Positions 44,538 through 54,654 of a stretch of DNA of 64,000 nt are shown here, one piece after another (the stretch's first letter is position 1; the number at the start of each line of letters is the position of its first letter). Source of the stretch: Arenimonas donghaensis DSM 18148 = HO3-R19. GTDB taxonomy: Bacteria > Pseudomonadota > Gammaproteobacteria > Xanthomonadales > Xanthomonadaceae. The notes beneath the pieces are model-generated. The model saw nothing but the letters and a program-made list of their open reading frames with translations. It was not told where the DNA came from and made no database searches. The stretch is from contig NZ_AVCJ01000004.1 of assembly GCF_000743535.1 (NCBI RefSeq), forward strand, positions 28,114 through 92,113, read 5' to 3'. Made by a program: the position numbers and the translations under genes.

Positions 44538-44567
44538 GAAGAAGCCCCGGCATGCCGGGGCTTCTTC
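44538..44567. terminator. Bidirectional terminator-like hairpin between the HPt and hppA genes
   Basis: A perfect 14-base stem (gaagaagccccggc / gccggggcttcttc) with a two-base at loop. The plus side is followed by gtttgc, and the minus side by a short T-containing stretch, so it can serve both convergent genes. Confidence 0.75.
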
Positions 44568-44588
44568 GTTTGCAGCGATTGGTAGCGA

Positions 44589-46622
<2,034 letters not shown>

Positions 46623-46722
46623 GCCAACCCTCCCCAGAGTCAAACAGCGAACAAACGTAAGCGGCCGATCGGCCGCCCCGACCGAGTATGGCCGAAGGGA
46701 GGGGGCCGTGCCACAGGCCCCG

Positions 46723-47196
46723 TCAGCCGGGGTTTTGGGCCTCCCCGGCGACGTCGGCGGCGGCCGGCGGGGTGTACTCGCAGGCCCCGATGCGCTTGCC
46801 TTGGAAGCGCATGTTCATTTCCATGGACTGGCCCGCGCTGGTGCCGACCATGTGCATCTTGCCGCGATAGGCGTCGTCGCCGAGCTGCTCGAACTCGCCC
46901 TTCGCGGTCAGGTTGGCGGCACCGGTGCAGACCAGGGTGTAACGCGAGGTGCCGCCCTCGACTTCGAAGCGGGTGACTTCGCAGTCCTCGTCGTGCGGCA
47001 CCATCTTCTGGCTGCTGTGGTCCTTGGGACCGCAGACTTCGGTGGTCTGGTCCGGCAGCTGCATTGGCAGGCCGACCAGTTCGACCTGGGTGGTGACGCG
47101 GTAGAGGTTGCCCTCCTGGGTCTGCGCCAGCGCACCGGCGCCGGTGCCCAATGCCAGGACAAGGGTGGAAAGGGTAAGGACGGGAAGTTTGCTCAT
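46723..47196 (-). CDS. Secreted DUF3617-like protein
   Basis: A 157-residue protein with a signal peptide (to about residue 24) and one DUF3617-like domain of about 110 residues. Conserved features are [30 protein letters not shown] and [15 protein letters not shown], with four cysteines likely paired. It is closely related to the N-terminal half of the protein at 49.5-50.6 kb. ATG 47196 starts the signal peptide. The family is periplasmic and of unknown role. Confidence 0.8.
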   Translation of the reverse strand: MSKLPVLTLSTLVLALGTGAGALAQTQEGNLYRVTTQVELVGLPMQLPDQTTEVCGPKDHSSQKMVPHDEDCEVTRFEVEGGTSRYTLVCTGAANLTAKGEFEQLGDDAYRGKMHMVGTSAGQSMEMNMRFQGKRIGACEYTPPAAADVAGEAQNPG

Positions 47197-47319
47197 GCGG
47201 TGCCTCCATTGTCTGGAATGGGGCCGCAGGCGACCGGAGTGTCCGCCACGGCGCAAGGCCAACCTAACGCATTCCCCGTGCAGCTGCAGGCGCTGCACGA
47301 AGCAAACGCCCGATGAGCT

Positions 47320-48693
47320 TCAATTTTCGGGCGGACAGCCTGGATCTGCGTTCGTCGATGCCGCGGACGACAGCGCGAGGTTGATGGCCGCCTGTTCATG
47401 GCCGGGATCGAGTCGCAGGGCGCACTCCCACGCAGCGCGCGCGCCGGCGTGATCACCAGCCTGGTGGCGCGCCCAGCCCAGGTTCGCCCAGGGGCGCGCC
47501 TTGTGCGGCGAATCGCGGACCGTGGCCTGCCACAGCGCCAGTTCGCTGCCCCAGTCGGCGTTGCGCCGGTGGGTCAGCACCGCCATCACCAGCGCCAGCG
47601 CCAGCAGCAGGACCTGGCCGAGCGGCCGCCAGCCGCGCGCCAGCAGCGGCACCACCAGCGCCAGCGCCACGCCGGGCAGCGCCAGGTACAGATGACGGTC
47701 GTTGGCGAGGTCGAAGCGTGGCAGCACGGAATTGCCAGGTGCCAACTGCAGGCCGTACCAGGCAATGGCGAAACCCAGCCACGGCCAGCGCCGCCGAGAC
47801 AACAGCGCAAGGACGCCGGCCGCGGCGAACGACGCGAACACCAGCGCCGTGCGCAGTTCCGGCGCCGCGGGCACGCGCAGGTCGGGGTCCAGGTTCGTGC
47901 GCAGTGCAAGCAGGGAGTGAACGAACAGGTGCGCGTGCGCCTCCGCCTGGGCCAGGGCTTGTTCGACCGGGCCACGGGTACCCAGGCTGTAGCTCAGGAA
48001 CCGGTCGTAGCCGGCGAAAGCGGCGGCCGCCAACGCAGCGACCAGCAGCACGGCCTGCGGCGCCAAGCCTCGCAGCGCGCCGCGCGGCGACTTGCCGCCA
48101 AACCAGGCCAGCAGGAACAGGGCCAGCGGCAGCGTGGCCGCGGTTTCGCGAACGCCCAGGGCCAGGGCGAACAGGACGGTGCCCACGCCGCGCGAAAGCC
48201 AGTGGCGCCGGCTGCTTTCACCGGCCAGGAAACACCACATCGCCGCGAGGTAGAACAGCGCCATCAGCGACATCGAGCGTCCACTGGCGTAGGTGACGGC
48301 TTCGGTCGCGGCCGGATGCAGGGCGAACAGCAGCGCCATCCACCAGGCGGCCGACGTCGGCAGGTCGGCCGGGGCCAGGCGGGTCAGCCATTGCCGGCCA
48401 AGCGCCCAGACCAGCCAGGCATTGGCCACGTGGATCGCCAGGTTCAGGAGATGGAAGCCGAACGCCCCCGGCGACAGCGCCCAGTTCAGGGCGTAGGAAA
48501 GCTTGAGCAGGGGCCGGATGCCCGGCATGGACCGCCACCAGGCGGCCAGCCCGTGCACCTGGGGGTTGTCGACGATCACGTTGTAGTCGTCGAACTGGAA
48601 GGGGCCGGCCAGGGCGGCGGCGTAGGCGCCTGCCACGACCAGCAGCAGGCCCAGGGCGCCGGCCGCGCGAACCGGCGCCGGGAGCGGGTTCAT
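47320..48693 (-). CDS. TMTC-like membrane glycosyltransferase-related protein with TPR tail
   Basis: A 457-residue protein with about ten transmembrane helices and a C-terminal TPR pair (ARPWANLGWARHQAGDHAGARAAWECALRLDPGHEQAAINLA). The FDDYNVIVDNPQV motif after helix 1 and ANDRHLYLALPG near the end match the TMTC/DUF1736 group of GT-C O-mannosyltransferase-like proteins. A sugar transfer to exported proteins is inferred. Its start overlaps the S11 peptidase stop (ATGA), so the two are one operon. Confidence 0.8.
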   Translation of the reverse strand: MNPLPAPVRAAGALGLLLVVAGAYAAALAGPFQFDDYNVIVDNPQVHGLAAWWRSMPGIRPLLKLSYALNWALSPGAFGFHLLNLAIHVANAWLVWALGRQWLTRLAPADLPTSAAWWMALLFALHPAATEAVTYASGRSMSLMALFYLAAMWCFLAGESSRRHWLSRGVGTVLFALALGVRETAATLPLALFLLAWFGGKSPRGALRGLAPQAVLLVAALAAAAFAGYDRFLSYSLGTRGPVEQALAQAEAHAHLFVHSLLALRTNLDPDLRVPAAPELRTALVFASFAAAGVLALLSRRRWPWLGFAIAWYGLQLAPGNSVLPRFDLANDRHLYLALPGVALALVVPLLARGWRPLGQVLLLALALVMAVLTHRRNADWGSELALWQATVRDSPHKARPWANLGWARHQAGDHAGARAAWECALRLDPGHEQAAINLALSSAASTNADPGCPPEN

Positions 48694-49508
48694 CGTGCCG
48701 GCGTTGCGTCGCGGCGGGCCTGGTCGAAGGCCAGTTCAAGCACCCCCACGGTGTCCCACCAGCGGTCGGGGGCGTGCAGCAGGATCGCCAGCACCTGGTG
48801 GCCATCGCGTTCGGCCAGCGCCACCAGGCAGCGGCCGGCGCCCGGCGTGAATCCGGTCTTGAGGCCGATGGCGCCGGGGAACTGGCCCAGCAGCGCGTTC
48901 GTGCTGCGAACCGAAAAACGACGGCCGGCCAGGGACGCGAAGTCGAAACGTTCGCGCCGGGCGTGTTCCATGATGCGTGGCCGCGCCATCACCGCCCGCG
49001 CCAGCAGGGCCAGGTCGCGGGCCGTGCTGCCCTGGCCGGGGGCGTCGTGTCCGCAGGCATTGGCGAATCGGGTCGAGTGCATGCCCAGCTCTGCCGCGCG
49101 CGCATTCATGCGTTCGACGAAGGCGGCGTCGGTGCCGCCGCCATGCCAGTCGGCGAGCGCGCGACAGGCGTCGTTGGCCGAACGCACCAACATGGCCGTG
49201 AACAGGTCGGAGGCGCTGAACTGGTCGCCGGCGCGCAGGCCCAGGCGGGTACCGGTGGCGGCGGACGCCGCCCGACTGGTGGTGACCGTCGCCGCCAGGT
49301 CGGCCTCTTCGTCCAGCACCAGGGCCGCCATCAGCTTCGCCAGGCTGGCTACGGGCAACACCTGGTCGGCGTGGCCGGCCCAGGCCGGCCGGCCGTCGAT
49401 CTCAACCCAGTAGGCGCTTGCGATGTCCGGGTAGGCGTCCACCGGCGCCGCGACGGCGCCGGTGGACACCCAGGCCAGCAGCGCCGCCAGCCTAAAGGCG
49501 CGCGACAT
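48690..49508 (-). CDS. S11-family D-alanyl-D-alanine carboxypeptidase/endopeptidase (PBP7-like)
   Basis: A 272-residue periplasmic penicillin-binding enzyme. Signal peptide to about residue 21, catalytic SLAK (Ser55, Lys58), SAN (110-112) and KTG (217-219). The short length without a C-terminal beta-domain or amphipathic anchor resembles PBP7 (PbpG), an endopeptidase that cuts peptidoglycan cross-links, rather than DacA. It is translationally coupled to the TMTC-like gene and preceded by the Cys-rich DUF3617 gene four bases away, so three genes may form one operon. Confidence 0.9.
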   Translation of the reverse strand: MSRAFRLAALLAWVSTGAVAAPVDAYPDIASAYWVEIDGRPAWAGHADQVLPVASLAKLMAALVLDEEADLAATVTTSRAASAATGTRLGLRAGDQFSASDLFTAMLVRSANDACRALADWHGGGTDAAFVERMNARAAELGMHSTRFANACGHDAPGQGSTARDLALLARAVMARPRIMEHARRERFDFASLAGRRFSVRSTNALLGQFPGAIGLKTGFTPGAGRCLVALAERDGHQVLAILLHAPDRWWDTVGVLELAFDQARRDATPAR

Positions 49509-49512
49509 GGCC

Positions 49513-50595
49513 TCAGCCGCCGATCAGGTCCTTGGCGGACTTGAGCCGGTCACGCCAGGACGGCTTCTTGCCCTCTTCCTTCGCCGGGGCCTGGCCATCC
49601 TGCCCGGCCGGCTGGCCGGTGGCGGCAGGGCCTTGGCCGGCGTTGCGCTGCTGGAGCGAGCCCGCGGCGAAGCGACTGCAGAAGTTGGCGTAGGGCGAGG
49701 CGCGCAGGGCGGTGAAGTCGCGACCGGCGCAGTGCTGGGCGGCCAGGGCCTGGGCGCGCGCCGGGCAGCTGCCGATCAGGAAGTCGGATTCGCGGGTCGG
49801 GTCGGCGGCGTCGCAGGCGGTGGCCAGGTGCGCCGGGCAGTACTCGGAAACGAAGTCGAAGCTGCGGTCCTTGATGGCCATCGGGCAGGTTTTTGCCAGG
49901 GCCGTTTCCCGGGACATGCCGCAGGCCGCGAAGGCATCCCAGAAGGTGGGCGTGCCGGCCGGCACGCTGCGCACCATCGGACCCATCGAATAGATGTAGC
50001 CGGGGTTGACGTGCTGGGCCAGCATCGCGTCGCAGTACTGCTTTTTCTGCGCGCCGCACATCGCGTCCGGGCCGGTGAAGTTGAGATAGCTCACCGGGTC
50101 GGGCATGCGCAGCAGTTCGTTGCAGGTCTTGGCCAGCATGGCCTTGCCCTGGGCTTCCGGGGATTCGGTCGCGTAGTTGCAGTCGCGGATCTTCTTGCCT
50201 TCGAAGGTCGCGTTCATTTCCATGGTTTCGCCGTCGTTGTCGGCGACCATGTGCATCTTGCCGCGGTAGGCATCGGGCCCCAGGCGCTCGAACTCGCCCT
50301 TGGCGGTCATGGCGTTTTCGCCGCGGCAGGTCATCGAATAGGTGGACTTGTTGCCGCTCACCTGGAAATGGCTGACCGTGCAGTTCTCGTCGTGCGGGAC
50401 CATCTTCTCGCTGGCCTGGTCCTTCGGCCCGCAGACCTCCACCGTCTGGGCGGGAAGCTGGATCGGCATGCCGACCATTTCCATCTTGGTGGTGACGCGA
50501 TACAGGTTGCCGGTGCCCGACTGGGCCAGGGCGTCGCCCATGAAGAACATGCCCAGGGCGAGGGCGGGGATGAGGATGAGGCGCTGGGCTTGCAC
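49513..50595 (-). CDS. Secreted DUF3617-like protein with extra Cys-rich C-terminal domain
   Basis: A 360-residue protein. After the signal peptide (to about residue 24) comes a DUF3617-like domain (residues 28-140) very similar to the 46.7-kb protein, with matching CGPKD, PHDENC, TCRG and GKMHMV blocks. A unique C-terminal half (about 145-310) follows with 11 cysteines spaced in pairs (for example MCGAQKKQYCDAM, YCPAHLATACDAAD) and a Gln/Gly-rich tail. The cysteines suggest a disulfide-rich extracellular domain. A GTG start at 50595 with GGAG is preferred. It is first in a likely operon with the S11 and TMTC-like genes. Confidence 0.75.
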   Translation of the reverse strand: MQAQRLILIPALALGMFFMGDALAQSGTGNLYRVTTKMEMVGMPIQLPAQTVEVCGPKDQASEKMVPHDENCTVSHFQVSGNKSTYSMTCRGENAMTAKGEFERLGPDAYRGKMHMVADNDGETMEMNATFEGKKIRDCNYATESPEAQGKAMLAKTCNELLRMPDPVSYLNFTGPDAMCGAQKKQYCDAMLAQHVNPGYIYSMGPMVRSVPAGTPTFWDAFAACGMSRETALAKTCPMAIKDRSFDFVSEYCPAHLATACDAADPTRESDFLIGSCPARAQALAAQHCAGRDFTALRASPYANFCSRFAAGSLQQRNAGQGPAATGQPAGQDGQAPAKEEGKKPSWRDRLKSAKDLIGG

Positions 50596-50699
50596 GGGAG
50601 TCTCCGGACGGGTGCGTGAATGGGGCGGGAGTGTCGGGGGCCGTCCGGGCCCGGGGGAGTGCCTTTTGTCATTGGGCACGCCCCGCGAGGGGGTTCGGT

Positions 50700-51953
50700 T
50701 CAGCCAAAGGCCGGGAGCTTCTTTGCTACCGGCTTCAAGGCGAGTCGAACGTACTTTGGCAGGCCATCCGGCCCATAGGGCGGCGGTGCCTCGCCCTTGA
50801 CCAGGGGGGTCAGGTAACGCCGGCAGGCCGCGGTGATGCCGTAGCCGGAAGCGTCGATGAACCCCTTGGGCATGGTCTTCTCATGGTTGGCGATCTTGGC
50901 CAGGGGGGCGGGCGCGATCGTCCACCGGTAGGGCGCGTGCGAGCTGCGCACGATCACCGGCATCACGCCGTTCATGCCCTTGAGCGCGTACTCCACCGCC
51001 TTCCTGCCCACCGCCTGGGCATGCGCCAGGTCGGTCCTGGAGGCCAGGTGCCGGGCCGAACGCTGCAGGTAGTCGGGCACGGTCCAGTGCACCTTCAGTC
51101 CCAGCCGGTCCTTGACCGTGGCCGCCAGCAGCGGGCCAACGCCGCCGAGCTGGCTGTGGCCGAAGGCGTCCTTGCCGGCGCCGGCGTCGGCGACGAAGCC
51201 GCCGTCGGGGTGGCGCAGGCCCTCGGATACCACCACCACGCAATAGCCGACCCGCTTGACCACGGCCTCCACGCGGGCCAGGAACTTCGCCTCATCGTAG
51301 GCCACTTCCGGGAACAGGATGACGTGCGGCGCCTCGTCCTTGCCCTGGCCGGCCAGGCCGCCGGCGGCCGCCAGCCAGCCGGCGTGGCGACCCATCACTT
51401 CATAGACGAAGACCTTGGTCGAGGTGTCGGCCATGGCGGCCACGTCCAGGGCGGCTTCGGCCACCGACACCGCCGTGTACTTGGCGGCCGAACCAAAGCC
51501 CGGGCAGCAGTCGGTGACCACCAGGTCGTTGTCCACCGTCTTGGGTACGCCGATGCAGGTGAGCGGATAGCCCGAGGATTCGGCCAGCGTCGAGAGTTTG
51601 AGCGCGGTGTCGGCCGAATCGTTGCCGCCGTTGTAGAGGAACCAGCGCACGTCGTGGGCCTTGATCACCGCCAGCAGGCGTTCGTACTTGGCGGCGTCTT
51701 CCTCGAGCGACTTGAGCTTGTAGCGACAGCTGCCGAAAGCGCCGCCCGGGGTATGGGCCAGGGCCCGGATCGCCGCCGCGGATTCCCTGGACGTGTCCAC
51801 CAGGTCTTCGCGCAGGGCGCCCAGGATGCCGTTGCGGGCCGCCAGCACCTTGATCTTGCGGGCCCGCGCGGCCTCGATGACCGCGCCGGCGGTGGCGTTG
51901 ATGACGGCGGTGACGCCGCCGGACTGCGCGTAGAGGAGCGTTCCCTTGCCCAT
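50700..51953 (-). CDS. pfp: Pyrophosphate-dependent 6-phosphofructokinase
   Basis: A 417-residue PFK. GGND (residues 109-112) replaces the GGDGS of ATP-dependent PFK, and PKTVDND (137-143) has the Lys that selects PPi; both are marks of PPi-PFK. It interconverts fructose 6-phosphate and the 1,6-bisphosphate reversibly and makes PPi in the gluconeogenic direction. Standing near hppA and ppa, it fits a PPi economy. No adjacent glycolytic genes are seen. It diverges from adk across 138 bases. Confidence 0.95.
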   Translation of the reverse strand: MGKGTLLYAQSGGVTAVINATAGAVIEAARARKIKVLAARNGILGALREDLVDTSRESAAAIRALAHTPGGAFGSCRYKLKSLEEDAAKYERLLAVIKAHDVRWFLYNGGNDSADTALKLSTLAESSGYPLTCIGVPKTVDNDLVVTDCCPGFGSAAKYTAVSVAEAALDVAAMADTSTKVFVYEVMGRHAGWLAAAGGLAGQGKDEAPHVILFPEVAYDEAKFLARVEAVVKRVGYCVVVVSEGLRHPDGGFVADAGAGKDAFGHSQLGGVGPLLAATVKDRLGLKVHWTVPDYLQRSARHLASRTDLAHAQAVGRKAVEYALKGMNGVMPVIVRSSHAPYRWTIAPAPLAKIANHEKTMPKGFIDASGYGITAACRRYLTPLVKGEAPPPYGPDGLPKYVRLALKPVAKKLPAFG

Positions 51954-52091
51954 GATGTTCCTGCCCTTGAATTGACTTGTCCACGCCCGGCCAGTAGCGT
52001 TTCCAGGTCCGCACGGCCTGTCGGCGGCCCCACTATAGCCAAAAGGGGTTAAGACGGCGCCGTGCGTCCTTGTTTATAGGGGTTTGAAAGC

Positions 52092-52670
52092 ATGCGACTG
52101 GTACTTCTCGGCGCGCCCGGCTCGGGCAAGGGCACGCAGGCCGCAAGGCTTCGCGAGCACCTGCAGGTGCCGCATATTTCCACCGGCGACCTGCTGCGCG
52201 CCGCGGTCAAGGCCGGCACCCCGCTGGGCCTGCAGGCCAAGGCGGTGATGGAATCCGGCGCGCTGGTGTCGGACGAGATCGTGCTGGGCATGCTCGAAGA
52301 GCGCCTGACCGCCGGCGACACCGGCAACGGCTTCATCCTCGATGGTTATCCGCGCAACCTGGCCCAGGCCAATGCCCTGGACGGACTGCTGGCCAAACTC
52401 AGGCAGCCGGTGGACATCGCCGTGCAGCTCGACGTCGAGGCCGAACTGCTGGTCGAGCGCATCGCCGGCCGCGCCCAGGTCGAAGGCCGCGCCGACGACA
52501 CCCCGGAGGCCGTTCGCAACCGCCTGAAGATCTACAACGAGGCCACCGCGCCGGTCGTGGACTATTACCGCAATGCCGGCCGCCTGGCCTGCGTTGACGG
52601 CGTCGGCAGCGTCGACGAGGTGTTCCAGCGCATCCTGGAAACCCTGGCGCCCACGCCCGAAGTCGGCTGA
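52092..52670 (+). CDS. adk: Adenylate kinase (short form)
   Basis: A 192-residue kinase: P-loop GAPGSGKGTQ (residues 7-16), DGYPRN (84-89) and RxxGRAQVEGRADD in place of a full LID domain. It is therefore the short, lid-lacking type. It interconverts ATP, AMP and ADP. It diverges from the PPi-PFK gene, with which its promoter must share 138 bases; AGGGG lies 11 bases before the ATG. Mpl follows 22 bases downstream on the same strand. Confidence 0.97.
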   Translation: MRLVLLGAPGSGKGTQAARLREHLQVPHISTGDLLRAAVKAGTPLGLQAKAVMESGALVSDEIVLGMLEERLTAGDTGNGFILDGYPRNLAQANALDGLLAKLRQPVDIAVQLDVEAELLVERIAGRAQVEGRADDTPEAVRNRLKIYNEATAPVVDYYRNAGRLACVDGVGSVDEVFQRILETLAPTPEVG

Positions 52671-52692
52671 GCAGCGCCGGGCCACTGACGCC

Positions 52693-54060
52693 GTGAAACT
52701 GCACATCCTGGGCATCTGCGGCACCTTCATGGGAGGTGTCGCGGCGCTGGCGCGCGAGCTGGGGCATGCCGTCGACGGCAGCGACCAGAACGTCTACCCG
52801 CCGATGTCCACCCAGCTCGAGCAGCTGGGCATCCGCCTTTCACGCGGCTACGACCCCGCGCACATCGCCGCCGACACCGACGAAGTCGTGGTCGGCAACG
52901 CGCTCTCGCGCGGCAACGAGGCGGTGGAGCACGTGCTCGACGCCGGCCTGCGCTACATCTCCGGCGCCCAATGGCTCAGCGAACGCGTGCTGCCCGGCCG
53001 CGAAACCCTGGCCGTCGCCGGTACCCACGGCAAGACCACCACCACCTCCATCCTGGCCTGGCTGCTCGATGCCGCCGGCCGCGACCCGGGCTTCCTGGTC
53101 GGCGGCGTCCCGGAAAACTTCGGCGTTTCCGCGCGCATGGGCGGCGGCCGCGACTTCGTGGTCGAAGCCGACGAATACGACACCGCCTTCTTCGACAAGC
53201 GCAGCAAGTTCGTGCACTACCGCCCGGTCGTGGCGGTGCTGAACAACCTGGAATTCGACCACGCCGACATCTTCCCCGACCTGGCCGCGATCCAGCGCCA
53301 GTTCCACCACCTGGTGCGCACCGTGCCGCGCCGCGGCCGGCTCATCGTCAACGGCGAAGACGCGGCGCTGGCCGAGGTGCTGGCCATGGGCTGCTGGACG
53401 CCGGTGGAAACCTTCGGCATCGACGGCGACTTCGACTGGACCGCCCGCCTGCGGGTGGCCGACGGCAGCCGCTTCGAGGTCCTGCACCGCGGCCAGGCGG
53501 TGGGCGTCGTCGAATGGAGCCTGGTCGGCCGGCACAACGTGATGAACGGGCTGGCCGCGATCGCCGCGGCCCATGCGGCGGGCGCGGACCTGGCCAGGGC
53601 CATCCCGGCGCTGCGCGAGTTCGTCTCGGTCAAGCGCCGGCTCGAACGCCTGGGCGAACGCGCCGGCGTCACGGTGTACGACGATTTCGCCCATCACCCC
53701 ACCGCCATCCGCACCACGCTGGAAGGCCTGCGTGCACGCGTCGGCGATGCGCGTATCGTGGTGGCCATGGAACCGCGCAGCAATTCCATGCGCCTGGGGG
53801 CGCACGCCGACCAGATCGCACCATCGCTCGACGGTGCCGACGCGGTGGTCTTCCTGCACCGCCCCGAGCTGGCCTGGGACGGCGCTAAGGTGATTTCCGC
53901 GCTGCGCGGCGACGGCGAGGCGGTGGCCGATGCCGACGCACTGCTGGCGGCCCTGGACCGGCGCTGCCAGCCCGGCGACCACGTGGTGTTCATGTCCAAC
54001 GGGGGCTTCGATGGCGCCCCGCGCCGGTTCCTGGCGCAGCTGGAAGCCCGGGACGGCTGA
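52693..54060 (+). CDS. mpl: UDP-N-acetylmuramate:L-alanyl-gamma-D-glutamyl-meso-diaminopimelate ligase Mpl
   Basis: A 455-residue Mur-ligase family enzyme. The N-terminal Rossmann motif HILGICGTFMGG, ATP-binding GTHGKTTTTS (about residue 113), EADEYDTAFFD and DDFAHHPTA are all present. Mpl recycles cell-wall tripeptide by re-attaching it to UDP-MurNAc. A GTG start at 52693 gives the full Rossmann domain. It lies 22 bases after adk and 2 bases before the Lon-substrate-domain gene, probably one operon. Confidence 0.95.
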   Translation: MKLHILGICGTFMGGVAALARELGHAVDGSDQNVYPPMSTQLEQLGIRLSRGYDPAHIAADTDEVVVGNALSRGNEAVEHVLDAGLRYISGAQWLSERVLPGRETLAVAGTHGKTTTTSILAWLLDAAGRDPGFLVGGVPENFGVSARMGGGRDFVVEADEYDTAFFDKRSKFVHYRPVVAVLNNLEFDHADIFPDLAAIQRQFHHLVRTVPRRGRLIVNGEDAALAEVLAMGCWTPVETFGIDGDFDWTARLRVADGSRFEVLHRGQAVGVVEWSLVGRHNVMNGLAAIAAAHAAGADLARAIPALREFVSVKRRLERLGERAGVTVYDDFAHHPTAIRTTLEGLRARVGDARIVVAMEPRSNSMRLGAHADQIAPSLDGADAVVFLHRPELAWDGAKVISALRGDGEAVADADALLAALDRRCQPGDHVVFMSNGGFDGAPRRFLAQLEARDG

Positions 54061-54062
54061 TC

Positions 54063-54653
54063 GTGGGGTTGTCGGAACTGCCGCTGTTTCCGCTGGGCGC
54101 CGTGCTGCTGCCCGGCGGCCGGATGTCGCTGCGCATCTTCGAGCCGCGTTACCTGGATCTGGTCAAACGCTGCGGCCGCAGCGGCGAAGGCTTCGGCATC
54201 TGCCTGATCCTCGCGGGTCGCGAGGTTGGCGAGCCGGCGATCCCGGCGACCCACGGCACCGAAGCGGTGATCGTGGATTTTTCGATGACCGAAGAAGGCC
54301 TGCTCGGGCTCACCGTGGAAGGCCGGCGGCGTTTCCACGTTGAACACACCCGGGTCCGCGACGACGGCCTGGTGCTGGGCGACGTGCGCTGGCTCGACGA
54401 ACCCGGCCCGGCCACGCTGCGGGACGAACACGCCCTGATGTCGGTGCTGCTGGCCCGGATCATGGACAAGGCCGGCCTCGACCATGAAGGCCCGGGCAAG
54501 GGCGACCTGGCCGATGCGGCCTGGGTGGGCTGGCGCCTGGCCGAGTGGTTGCCGCTGGAGGCCACCGAGCGCCTGGAGTTGCTCCAGCTCGCCGATCCGC
54601 ACGAGCGGCTTCAGCGCCTGGTCGAGCGACTGCCGGACTTCCAGGCCGAGTAG
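54063..54653 (+). CDS. Lon N-terminal (substrate-binding) domain protein
   Basis: A 196-residue protein made only of the Lon LAN/substrate-binding domain: LPLFPLGAVLLPGGRMSLRIFEPRYLDLV is the hallmark start. It lacks ATPase and protease parts. Stand-alone LAN proteins occur widely in proteobacteria; their partners are unknown. The GTG start is two bases after the mpl stop. It converges on the DedA fusion gene with one base between. Confidence 0.92.
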   Translation: MGLSELPLFPLGAVLLPGGRMSLRIFEPRYLDLVKRCGRSGEGFGICLILAGREVGEPAIPATHGTEAVIVDFSMTEEGLLGLTVEGRRRFHVEHTRVRDDGLVLGDVRWLDEPGPATLRDEHALMSVLLARIMDKAGLDHEGPGKGDLADAAWVGWRLAEWLPLEATERLELLQLADPHERLQRLVERLPDFQAE

Positions 54654-54654
54654 G

